Notes under the pieces: generated by a model
Told to the model about the DNA's origin: nothing
The model's database searches: none
Seen by the model: the letters and a program-made list of their open reading frames with translations, nothing else
Position numbers and translations under genes: made by a program
In this document: positions 9,072-16,728 of the stretch, one piece after another
How positions within the stretch are numbered: position 1 is the first letter of the stretch
Layout of the letters: each line of letters begins with the position of its first letter
Source: an uncultured Phycisphaeraceae bacterium
GTDB lineage: Bacteria; Planctomycetota; Phycisphaerae; Phycisphaerales; UBA1924
Assembly (NCBI GenBank): GCA_937899905.1
Contig: CALCCF010000021.1
Coordinates: 1-48,547 of the forward strand
Reading direction: 5' to 3'
Length of the DNA: 48,547 bases

Positions 9072-9605
9072 GTGCCGCAGTCTGTCGCAGAAACCCCGCC
9101 GATTGACACCAAGTCCGCCCACCGGCGTTCCCTCAGATTCGCGTCCCTCGATGAGGTCGTCGCCGATCTCGACGCCATCGAGGACTCGTTGGACGCTGGC
9201 ACGCTCAAGACGTCGGGGAATTGGTCCGTTGGAGAGGCGTGCGACCATCTGCGCAAGTTCTTTGAGTTTGCGATCGATGGGTTCCCGAGCAAGGCTCCGG
9301 CCCCGGTTCGCCTGATCGCCCGAATGATGCTCAAGCGTCGTGCTACGGCGAGCGACGAGCCGTTTCCCGCGGGCTTCAAGCTGCCCAAGGCGGCGTCGGC
9401 ACTCTTGCCAACGCCCGGCATTGGAGACAGAGAGAGCATGGCCGCGCTGCGCGTGCAGATCGATCGCGTGCAGAAGGGTGAGCGGTTCAGCCATCCGAGC
9501 CCGCTCATCGGTTCGCTAACACACGACGAGTGGATGGTGATGCAACTCAAACACTTCTCGTTGCATCTTTCTTTCTTGCATCCCAGCGCTCAGCCGACGA
9601 CCTGA
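9072..9605 (+). CDS. DUF1569 (DinB-like) protein
   Basis: A 177-residue protein of the DUF1569 family, a four-helix DinB-like fold with metal-binding histidines. The C-terminal pattern HPSPLIGSLTHDEWMVMQLKH followed by FSLHLSFL matches the family's HP-x-G-x-LT-x2-EW-x6-H-x3-HL layout, and WSVGEACDHLRKFFE supplies the earlier helix with a His. Start GTG 9072 follows AGGAGG by 4-5 nt; GTG 9027 in the same frame is possible but has no ribosome site. Its stop overlaps the next ATG (TGATG), so the downstream membrane protein is coupled. Substrate unknown; relatives include thiol-dependent transferases, which is not evidence for this one. Confidence 0.82.
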   Translation: MPQSVAETPPIDTKSAHRRSLRFASLDEVVADLDAIEDSLDAGTLKTSGNWSVGEACDHLRKFFEFAIDGFPSKAPAPVRLIARMMLKRRATASDEPFPAGFKLPKAASALLPTPGIGDRESMAALRVQIDRVQKGERFSHPSPLIGSLTHDEWMVMQLKHFSLHLSFLHPSAQPTT

Positions 9606-10105
9606 TGGCCCTGAAGCAGATCCAACTGGTTTGCGCCGCACTTGCTGCCGGCATGCTTGCCGCCGCAGCCATCTGTGGCGGGGTTGCCTTCGCGGGCATG
9701 TTGCAGCCTTCTCGGGCGTTGATCCCGCCGCTGGCCGGTATCGTCGCGCTGTCGTTCCCGGCTTGCGTGCTGCTGAGCATCGCCGTTGGCTCCAGCCAGG
9801 CCCAAGCCGTTCGCATGCGGTGGCTGAGGCAGGAGGACGCGGACGCCGGCGAGGCGGCCGACGAGTTCGAGGCGTCCTTCGCCAGGTCGGCTCTGCTGCG
9901 CATCGCCACGCTCGAGGGCTTCGGCATGCTCGGGGCCGTCTCGGCCTTACTGACGGGCGAACTGCTGTTCCTGGTGGCGCCCGCCATCGCGGTGGTGGGC
10001 ATGGGCGTGGTCTTCCCGACCGAGTCAAAGTACCGAGCATACGTCGATCGGCTGACGCAGCCGGTGACCGATCGCGAGCAACGACTCATCGACGCCACGC
10101 GCTAG
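9605..10105 (+). CDS. Small multi-span membrane protein, unknown function
   Basis: A 166-residue protein with about four hydrophobic segments: near residues 8-33 (CAALAAGMLAAAAICGGVAF), 38-60, 97-118 (TLEGFGMLGAVSALLTGELL) and 121-137. The pairs are joined by an acidic cytoplasmic loop (RQEDADAGEAADEFEASFA). No family recognised. The ATG overlaps the stop of the DUF1569 gene by one base, so the two are translated together. Confidence 0.7.
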   Translation: MALKQIQLVCAALAAGMLAAAAICGGVAFAGMLQPSRALIPPLAGIVALSFPACVLLSIAVGSSQAQAVRMRWLRQEDADAGEAADEFEASFARSALLRIATLEGFGMLGAVSALLTGELLFLVAPAIAVVGMGVVFPTESKYRAYVDRLTQPVTDREQRLIDATR

Positions 10106-10143
10106 CCTCTACGGCACGGTCGTGCGAGGAAGGGGAGCGGTTC

Positions 10144-11352
10144 GTGGATGATGGCCTTGAGTATGGGGTAGTCGAAGAACTCGATGCCGGTGCGGCCGCG
10201 CGCGTGCTGTACCAGGCGTTTGGGAACACGCCGGAGATCGCCGAGCGCTGGCTCCGCGAGCAGGTGACGATGTCCGAGGTGCGGGTGTTGCGCGAGGGCC
10301 ACGACGTTGTGGCCGTCGCGGTGCGCATCCCGATGGGTACCTTCCTCGGCGGTGTAAGCGTGCCCCAGATCGGCATTGCTGGCGTTGGCGTAACGCCCGA
10401 CGCGCGCGGGCGGGGCCTCGCGCGGCGCATCATGCGAGAGATGCTCCTGGAGATGCGTGAGCGCGGCGAGCACGTCAGCACGCTCTACTCGGCCATGCAC
10501 CCGCTCTATCGGTCCGTGGGATACGAGACCGCCGGTCACGTCTTTCGCGTCCGTGTGCCGGCGGGCATGATCCAGAGTGGCGATCGCGGGCGGGGCTGGC
10601 GTGCATCCACCCCGGAAGACGAATCCGTAATCAAGGCGTGCGCGGCGGAGCGGGCCAGGCTGGTCACCGGTGCGCTCGATCGTGGGCCGGACATGTGGCG
10701 GCGCATCTTCAAGCCCAGGCAGGGTTCGCCTGAGTCATTCGTCGCCGACGCCGAGGGTGGTGGTATCGAGGCCTACTGCATCTATCGAATCGATCAGAAC
10801 GCCGCAACGCAAGGGCTGGGCACCGCAGCGGGATGGCAGATGCACGTCATCGATTTCGGCTACATCGGCGAGCGTGGTCTCGACCGGCTGCTCGGATTCC
10901 TACAGGGCTTCTCCTCGGTGGTCGGCGAGATCGTGTTCGACGAGAGCCCAAACGCCCCCTTGCTCGATCGCCTGGGTGATCGACGGTTCGCGCTCGCGGT
11001 GCGCGAGACCTGGATGCTGCGCGTCGTGAGCCTGCAGTCGCTTGCCGCGCGTGGGTATCCAGCCGGCTTGCGAGCCTCGATCGGATTCCGGATCGCCGAT
11101 AGCTTGCTCGAGACGAACGAGAAGCCCGTCGTTCTGGAGATCTCGGATCGCAAGGGCAAGCTCCGCGACGCCAAGCCGGACGAGCCGGTACTCGAGCTCA
11201 CCGAACGCGATCTCGCGACGCTCTACACCGGCATGCACAGCGCCTCGCAGCTCGCCAATTCTGGGGGCCTGCGTGGCCCAGCCGCCCTCATCGAGCTTGC
11301 CGACTCGGCTTTCGCGGCGACGGGCGGTCCGTGCATGTTCGACTCGTTCTAG
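10144..11352 (+). CDS. Eis-like GNAT acetyltransferase
   Basis: A 402-residue protein with the Eis-type layout: an N-terminal GNAT domain with the acetyl-CoA motif VGVTPDARGRGLARRIM (about residues 82-98), a second degenerate GNAT-like domain in the middle, and a C-terminal sterol-carrier-like domain (VVLEISDRKGKL near 325). The protein ends in a Phe carboxyl terminus, as Eis proteins usually do. Start GTG 10144 has GGAG about 8 nt upstream. Eis relatives acetylate amines on aminoglycosides or proteins; the substrate here cannot be read from sequence. It follows the membrane protein by 38 nt and may share its message. Confidence 0.85.
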   Translation: MDDGLEYGVVEELDAGAAARVLYQAFGNTPEIAERWLREQVTMSEVRVLREGHDVVAVAVRIPMGTFLGGVSVPQIGIAGVGVTPDARGRGLARRIMREMLLEMRERGEHVSTLYSAMHPLYRSVGYETAGHVFRVRVPAGMIQSGDRGRGWRASTPEDESVIKACAAERARLVTGALDRGPDMWRRIFKPRQGSPESFVADAEGGGIEAYCIYRIDQNAATQGLGTAAGWQMHVIDFGYIGERGLDRLLGFLQGFSSVVGEIVFDESPNAPLLDRLGDRRFALAVRETWMLRVVSLQSLAARGYPAGLRASIGFRIADSLLETNEKPVVLEISDRKGKLRDAKPDEPVLELTERDLATLYTGMHSASQLANSGGLRGPAALIELADSAFAATGGPCMFDSF

Positions 11353-11355
11353 ACC

Positions 11356-11433
11356 GGGCCCAATGCAACGACGCCACGAGATGCCATCTCGCGGCGTCGG
11401 AAGGTGCAGCAGCGTTCTTCTGACCTTGGGCCC
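11356..11433. terminator. Large inverted repeat between convergent genes
   Basis: A strong inner hairpin (11369-11383 with 11385-11399, one mismatch) is nested inside an outer inverted repeat, GGGCCCAA at 11356-11363 and TTGGGCCC at 11426-11433, which touches the stop codon of the minus-strand gene. There is no T-run on either strand, so intrinsic termination is uncertain. It may block read-through between converging genes. Confidence 0.45.
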
Positions 11434-12533
11434 TAGCAGCCAGCGTCGAACTCGTTCTGGAAGGCGAGGAGATCGAACAGTGTCAGGCGGGTGTCGCCGT
11501 CGAAGTCGGCGCAGAAACTGCCGTCATCAAACGCGTTTTGGAAGGCAAGGAAGTCGAAGATGGTCAACTCACCGTCGCCGTCGAAGTCGGCGCGGCAGTC
11601 GCCGTAGCTGCACGGCCGCTGGCCCAGCTTCAACGCGGCCCCGCCCGATCCGAAGGGCGAGTCCAGAACGGTGATCTGCACACGGTAGAGTCCGGGGTCT
11701 AAGACCGTGGCGCCGCTCGAGAAGCTTCGGCTGGCGAACGCGTCGTCGTAGTCGGTGGTAAATTCGCCGTCACGAGGTGGGCTCGTGTTGAAGGAGGCCA
11801 CCTGCGAGGCGCCGCGGAAGACTCGGACATTGAAGCGGTCTCCCGAGGCGAAGGCGTCCGTCACCTGCAGCAGGCCGCAATTGGTGCCAACGTTGATCGT
11901 GTCGAAGTAGATGTCGCCCTCGTCGCCGAAGCTGAACGGTCGCCAGGGCAGGCACTCGGTCGCTACCGGAGCCGAGGAGAACTCGCCGACGGCGAATCCG
12001 CTCGCGTTTCCGTCGGTGTTGACCACGCGGATCTCGGTGATGTGCCCGCCGGCGGGGGCGCTGAAGCCGAAGCCCTGGGCGCCTTCGAAGCCCTCGACAT
12101 CGGTCACGAAATTCGAGGACCGTCCCGTGGAGTCGAAGCCGCTCACCTCAAAGCGGAACTCCCCGAAGAAGGAGGGCTCGACATAGAGGATGAACGCTCC
12201 GACCTCGCCGTCATCGAAGTGCAGGCGAACGCTGTCCGTATCAGTGCCGTACACCGGACCGGCGTAGCCGTGGCTCCATGTTAACCAGCCATCTCCGATG
12301 CGGTGCAGGGTCATAGTGCGTGAGAAGTCGACGGTGCGAAAGCTGCCGACGAACGCGGAACGGACATCGGTGCCCGAAGCACGCACGTCCCATCCGTCCT
12401 GCATGGTGTAGTCGTGCAGGGTTGTGGGTGGGGCATCGGTGCCCAGCCAGCTGCTCATGACCTGGGCATGAGCGGCGGTGGAAGCGAGAACGGCAACAGA
12501 GGCTGCGATACAAGTACGAAAACTACGATTCAC
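11433..12533 (-). CDS. Secreted protein with GC-type dockerin tail (tandem copy 1)
   Basis: A 366-residue exported protein. A signal peptide (about 1-26, ending AAHA-QV) is followed by a beta-rich domain to about residue 190 (RIGDGWLTWSHGYAGPVYG, EVGAFILYVEP, GFGFSAPAGGHITEIRVVN). A second beta domain, about 195-305, contains LQVTDAFASGDRFNVRVF. The final 52 residues (315-366) hold two Ca-loop repeats, DFDGDGELTIFD and DFDGDTRLTLFD, each followed by a leucine/phenylalanine helix, and end FDAGC. This matches the tail NCBI calls GC-type dockerin. Start GTG 12533 has AGGAG 7 nt upstream. It is colinear over its whole length with the next gene, so the pair arose by tandem duplication. Ligand or substrate unknown. 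Confidence 0.88.
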   Translation of the reverse strand: MNRSFRTCIAASVAVLASTAAHAQVMSSWLGTDAPPTTLHDYTMQDGWDVRASGTDVRSAFVGSFRTVDFSRTMTLHRIGDGWLTWSHGYAGPVYGTDTDSVRLHFDDGEVGAFILYVEPSFFGEFRFEVSGFDSTGRSSNFVTDVEGFEGAQGFGFSAPAGGHITEIRVVNTDGNASGFAVGEFSSAPVATECLPWRPFSFGDEGDIYFDTINVGTNCGLLQVTDAFASGDRFNVRVFRGASQVASFNTSPPRDGEFTTDYDDAFASRSFSSGATVLDPGLYRVQITVLDSPFGSGGAALKLGQRPCSYGDCRADFDGDGELTIFDFLAFQNAFDDGSFCADFDGDTRLTLFDLLAFQNEFDAGC

Positions 12534-12774
12534 GGCGAGTCTCCTAACGAAATGGGGTGCATTCCTCCCGGATGTCAGTCGCGGCCCTTGGCGCGAATGG
12601 CCCATCCGGCGGTGTTGTGATACATCCAAAGCGACATGCCGCTTGGGCACTCACGCACATCTTGCTCGCTGAAAGAAAAAAGCGGGACTTCCTTCGCCCA
12701 CGACTCGCCGGTTGCGTGGTCCGGGATCTCCGAACTGGCTGGCAGATGCACTCGCGATTGACCGTGTACAACGT

Positions 12775-12813
12775 AAAACGCCCGCCGCGATCCGTACACG
12801 ATCGCGGCGGGCG
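12775..12813 (-). terminator. Rho-independent terminator after tandem copy 2
   Basis: A perfect 14-bp inverted repeat (12779-12792 with 12800-12813, 7-nt loop), followed on the minus strand by TTTT. It lies 28 bp past the stop of the 12841-13950 gene, so the two tandem copies are separate transcription units. The rest of the 307-bp gap (12534-12840) holds no gene. It should carry the promoter for copy 1, but no clear -35/-10 pair could be picked. Confidence 0.9.
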
Positions 12814-12840
12814 GCATTGGGAAGGAAAGACTGGTTTCGA

Positions 12841-13950
12841 TCAGCAGCCGGCGTCGAACTCGTTCTGGAAGAACAGGAAGTCGAACAGGGTCAGGTTGCC
12901 GTCACCGTCGAAGTCGGCACACAGATTGCCCTGACCAAAGGCGTTCTGGAAGGCAAGGAAGTCGAAGATGGTTAGCGAGCCGTCGCCGTCGAAGTCGGCC
13001 CGGCAGGCGCCGAAGCTGCACCGTGTGCGATCCAGGCGGAACGCCGCGCCGCCGGTGCCGAATGGCGACTCGATCACCGTGATCTCCAGGCGGTAGCGAC
13101 CCGGATGGAGTTGCGTAGCGCCGCTAGAGAAGACGCGACTGGCGAACGCAGCATCGTAATCGGCGCCGAGGGAGCCGCCATCCCGCGGGACGCTGGTGTT
13201 GAATGCGGCGACGACCTCGGTGCCACGGAGAACCCGGACGCGGAAGCGATCGCCCGACAAGAACGCGTCGGTGACCTTCAGCGTGCCGCAGTTGACGCCG
13301 ACAGTGATGGACTCGGTGATCACGTCACCAACATCACCGAACGTGAATCGCTGCCAGGGCAGGCAACCGTTATCGACGCTGGCGCTCAGGAACTCACCGA
13401 CGGCGAAGCCACCTGCGCTGCCATCGGTGTTCACGACGCGCACCGAGGTGATGTGGCCGCCCTCGGGGGCGCTGAAGCCGAAGCCGATGGCACCCGAGTC
13501 GCCCGTGATGTTGGTGTTGATCGACACCGACGAGCCGCCCGCATCGCGACCGGTCACCTCAAAGTTGAAATCAGAGAAGGTATTGGGCTCAACGTAGAGG
13601 ATGAAAGCACCAACCTCGCCTGGGTCGAAGCTCAGCGTCACATCGTCCTCGCCCTGGGTGGAGTACACCGGGCCGGTGTAGCCGTGGCTCCACGTGGCCC
13701 AGCCGTCGCCGATGCGACGGAGGCTCATCGGGATACTGAAATCTACGTCGCGGGCGCCACCGATATCGGCCGAGGTCACCTCGGTGAACGTGGGGCGATC
13801 ATCGCTGCCGGCGACCATCGTGTAGCCATCGAGCTCCGACGGCGGGGCGGCGGTGCCCAGGTTCGTGCCGGTCACCTGGGCGTGGCTCGCGGCCGTGACG
13901 GCGAGCAGGCCGGCGGCACCAAGAGCGAGCGTGTTCATCGATCGAAGCAT
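12841..13950 (-). CDS. Secreted protein with GC-type dockerin tail (tandem copy 2)
   Basis: A 369-residue exported protein with the same order of parts as its neighbour: signal peptide (about 1-25, ending ASHA-QV), a beta domain (RIGDGWATWSHGYTGPVYS, EVGAFILYVEP, GFGFSAPEGGHITSVRVVN), a second beta domain (LKVTDAFLSGDRFRVRVLRG), and a 52-residue tail (318-369) with loops DFDGDGSLTIFD and DFDGDGNLTLFD, ending FDAGC. Most differences from copy 1 lie just after the signal peptide (residues 28-65), the likely variable face. Start ATG 13950 has AGGAG 7 nt upstream. A terminator follows at 12775-12813. The 209 bp upstream contain an AT-rich patch near 14070-14098 that may hold its promoter. Confidence 0.88.
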   Translation of the reverse strand: MLRSMNTLALGAAGLLAVTAASHAQVTGTNLGTAAPPSELDGYTMVAGSDDRPTFTEVTSADIGGARDVDFSIPMSLRRIGDGWATWSHGYTGPVYSTQGEDDVTLSFDPGEVGAFILYVEPNTFSDFNFEVTGRDAGGSSVSINTNITGDSGAIGFGFSAPEGGHITSVRVVNTDGSAGGFAVGEFLSASVDNGCLPWQRFTFGDVGDVITESITVGVNCGTLKVTDAFLSGDRFRVRVLRGTEVVAAFNTSVPRDGGSLGADYDAAFASRVFSSGATQLHPGRYRLEITVIESPFGTGGAAFRLDRTRCSFGACRADFDGDGSLTIFDFLAFQNAFGQGNLCADFDGDGNLTLFDFLFFQNEFDAGC

Positions 13951-14159
13951 GTTCTATCTCCTTCGCTTGGGGGTTGGTTGCGTTTGTCGCGATGCGGCTG
14001 ACGCATCGGGCTGTGCGAGTGCCGTTGTGGCTCCCGACAGGACCGGAGCGAAGGTGATGACGATCGATCACGCGCATTCTCGTAAAAATGACAAAACTCT
14101 TCGGATGCCGTAAACGCGACACCGAGTTCCAGCGGTCGGACGGGGTGGTGGGAGCTTGT

Positions 14160-15173
14160 CTAGCTCAGCACGCCGTGGCGGCGGAGCGACCCCGTGAGAA
14201 TCTCGCGGGCCGACATGTCGCTGGGTACCAGCATGTGGCCGATGCCCCGGGCGCTGGCTAGGCGGGCCAAACGCTCGTTGTGCGCTCCGAGCCGCTTTCG
14301 ATACTGCGCGATGAGCGTGGGCGTGATGGTGACCTCGGCCGTCCGCCCGCTCTCGACATCGGTCAGCATGACATCGCCTAGCAGCCCGGCGTCGACTTCG
14401 GTCGAGGGATCGAGTTCGCCGGGCGCGAGCACCTGGACCAGGATCGAGTCAAAGCCGCCGCCTTGAGCGAAGGCCATGGCGTTGAGCGCGGGCGTCAGGT
14501 CTTCTTCGGTCAGGAAGTCGCTCAGCACCACGAGCACGCCCTTGCCGACGCGGGCCCGAGAGAGGCGTAGCAACGCGGGCACAAGCTCGGGCCGGTTCGT
14601 CGAGACCTCGCCGGGCATCGGTAACGCTTGCTGATACACGAACTCAAGCAAGCGATTGACGCCCGACCGGCCGCGCACCGGTGGCATCCGCAGCAGCGGT
14701 GGGCGCCCCGGCACGCCAAAGGCCCAGAGGCTGACGCGGTCCTGATTGCTCAGGCCGACGTAGGCCACGGCGATGGCCAGCCGGCGGGCGAGGTCGAGCT
14801 TCGGCGGGCGGCCCGCCTCCATCGAACGCGAGCAATCGATCGCCACATGGAGCGCAAGATCTTCCTCCTCAAGAAACAGCTTGAGGAAGAGCTTCTCGAG
14901 TCGGGCGTAAACGTTCCAGTCGATGTGGCGCAGGTCATCGCCGCGGACGTACTCGCGGAAGTCGTCGAACTCGACGCTCTGGCCACGCTTCTTGGACCGA
15001 CGCTCGCCGGGCAGCTTGCCGGCGAAGATCTTCCGGGAGCGGAGCCGCATCCTCCCGAGTACCTCGACAAGGTCGGTACCCAGAGCTTCCTCTAGAGACT
15101 GCGGCGTGGTCTGTCGGCCGGGCGCGTGGAGCACACCGCGATGATACGGCCGAGCGTTGCAACAATCGGCCAT
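14160..15173 (-). CDS. DUF58 / VWA-like protein
   Basis: A 337-residue cytoplasmic protein of the DUF58 family, the usual partner of MoxR ATPases. The family motif YVRGDDLRHIDWNVYAR is at residues 75-91. A von Willebrand A-like fold follows, with MIDAS residues AIDCSRSM (111-118). LVVLSDFLTEEDL is a later strand-loop of the same fold. ATG 15173 has AGGAAG about 9 nt upstream on the minus strand. A GTG at 15134 (324 residues) is the alternative and would avoid overlapping the divergent cls start at 15172. It has no neighbouring moxR; the only one in the window is at 6899. Confidence 0.88.
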   Translation of the reverse strand: MADCCNARPYHRGVLHAPGRQTTPQSLEEALGTDLVEVLGRMRLRSRKIFAGKLPGERRSKKRGQSVEFDDFREYVRGDDLRHIDWNVYARLEKLFLKLFLEEEDLALHVAIDCSRSMEAGRPPKLDLARRLAIAVAYVGLSNQDRVSLWAFGVPGRPPLLRMPPVRGRSGVNRLLEFVYQQALPMPGEVSTNRPELVPALLRLSRARVGKGVLVVLSDFLTEEDLTPALNAMAFAQGGGFDSILVQVLAPGELDPSTEVDAGLLGDVMLTDVESGRTAEVTITPTLIAQYRKRLGAHNERLARLASARGIGHMLVPSDMSAREILTGSLRRHGVLS

Positions 15174-16683
15174 GGATGCGGTCTTCCTGATGTTGTCGCA
15201 GGTGGAGCCCTCGGTCGACCCCCAGGAACAGCACGAGTCGTTCTGGGCCGTCTGGCTTCCGGTGGGATACCTCTTATTGGAGTGGGCGATCCGTCTCACG
15301 CTCGCGCCCATCATCATCCGCAAGCACAGCGCGGGCGAAGCGGCCGCGTGGCTCGCACTGACGCTGTTCCAGCCGATCCCTGGGCTGCTCCTCTACGGCT
15401 GCTTCGGCCGCCAATTGCTTGGTCGGCGGCGGGTTCGTGCCAACATGCGCGCCGCTGAGCTCGTCGAGACTCCCGAACGGCTGGCAGCGCTCGAGAAGCA
15501 CGCCCCTGAGGAAAACGAGATCGACGCTGTACACCTCGACCTCTTCCGCCTCGCCGGGACGGTCGAGGGCACACGCACGCTTAGCGGGAATCTCTGCGAC
15601 ATCGTCGACAGCGACGGCTTCATCGATCGACTGATCGATGACATTGATCGGGCCGAGCGGCACGTCCACCTGCTTACGTACATCTACCGGGATGATGCAA
15701 CAGGCCAACGCGTGGCCGAGGCGCTTGGTCGAGCGGTCGAGCGGGGCGTCGCGTGCCGAGTGCTCGCCGACGGGTCGGGCTCGGCTGGGTTCTTCTCAAC
15801 GCTCGCGCCGAAGATGCGTAGGTCGGGCGTCGAGGTGCGCGATGCGCTGCCCAGTCGCTTCTTCCGCCGCACGCTCGCGCGCATCGATGTTCGCAATCAC
15901 CGCAAGCTGGCGGTGATCGACGGCGCGCTCGCGTACGCGGGCAGCCAGAACATCTGCGACACCGACTATGGCCAGCATCGGTACGGATCGTGGATCGACC
16001 TAACCGCGAGGCTGACCGGCCCGATGGCCATGCAGATGCAGATGCTCTTCTTTGAGGATTGGGTTGCCGAGGCCGGCCAGCTGCCCGAGAGCCCGAGCGA
16101 TCAAGACCTCTTCCCACACCCGGCCGACGCCGGCAGCATGATCGCGCACGCGATCCCCAGCGGGCCGGGCCGCCGACTCGAAGCGTTCCGCGACATCATC
16201 CTCAGCGCGATCACCGAGGCCAACGAGCGCATCGTGATGGTTACGCCGTACTTCATCCCCGATCAGACGACGCAGCTTGCGCTCGTGCTGCGGGCGCGAG
16301 CCGGCGTGCGTGTGGACCTGATCGTGCCGGAGAAGACGAACTCGTTCCTCGTCAACGCCGCCGCAAAGAGCGCCTTTGCCGAACTGCTCGATGCCGGAGC
16401 GACAGTCCACCTCCACACAGGCGGCCTCCTCCATGTCAAGGCGATGACAATCGACGATTCGATCTCGGTGTTCGGCTCGGGCAACTTCGACCGCAGGAGC
16501 TTCAGGCTCAACTACGAGATCAACTTGCTCACGCACGGGACAGACTCGACGATCGCGCTCCGGGATCGTCTCGAGGCGTACCTGGGCGACTGCCGGCCCC
16601 TGGGCAAGTCTGAACTCGATGGCCGTCCCTGGATCCAGAAGCTGGCCGACGATGCCGCAAAACTCATTTCGCCGCTGCTCTAG
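15172..16683 (+). CDS. cls: Cardiolipin synthase (phospholipase D family)
   Basis: A 503-residue membrane-bound enzyme that joins two phosphatidylglycerols to cardiolipin and glycerol. Two N-terminal spans (about 24-45 and 58-82) precede a linker and two phospholipase D catalytic motifs: HRKLAVID starting at residue 243 and HVKAMTID at 421, each followed by the expected GSQN or GSGNFDRRS. Length and order match bacterial ClsA. No clear ribosome site precedes ATG 15172; ATG 15190 is a possible alternative. The start overlaps that of the divergent DUF58 gene. Confidence 0.93.
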   Translation: MDAVFLMLSQVEPSVDPQEQHESFWAVWLPVGYLLLEWAIRLTLAPIIIRKHSAGEAAAWLALTLFQPIPGLLLYGCFGRQLLGRRRVRANMRAAELVETPERLAALEKHAPEENEIDAVHLDLFRLAGTVEGTRTLSGNLCDIVDSDGFIDRLIDDIDRAERHVHLLTYIYRDDATGQRVAEALGRAVERGVACRVLADGSGSAGFFSTLAPKMRRSGVEVRDALPSRFFRRTLARIDVRNHRKLAVIDGALAYAGSQNICDTDYGQHRYGSWIDLTARLTGPMAMQMQMLFFEDWVAEAGQLPESPSDQDLFPHPADAGSMIAHAIPSGPGRRLEAFRDIILSAITEANERIVMVTPYFIPDQTTQLALVLRARAGVRVDLIVPEKTNSFLVNAAAKSAFAELLDAGATVHLHTGGLLHVKAMTIDDSISVFGSGNFDRRSFRLNYEINLLTHGTDSTIALRDRLEAYLGDCRPLGKSELDGRPWIQKLADDAAKLISPLL

Positions 16684-16728
16684 TGGGCCAACGAATACAC
16701 TGTGGGCATGTCCGTGAAGGAGAATGCC

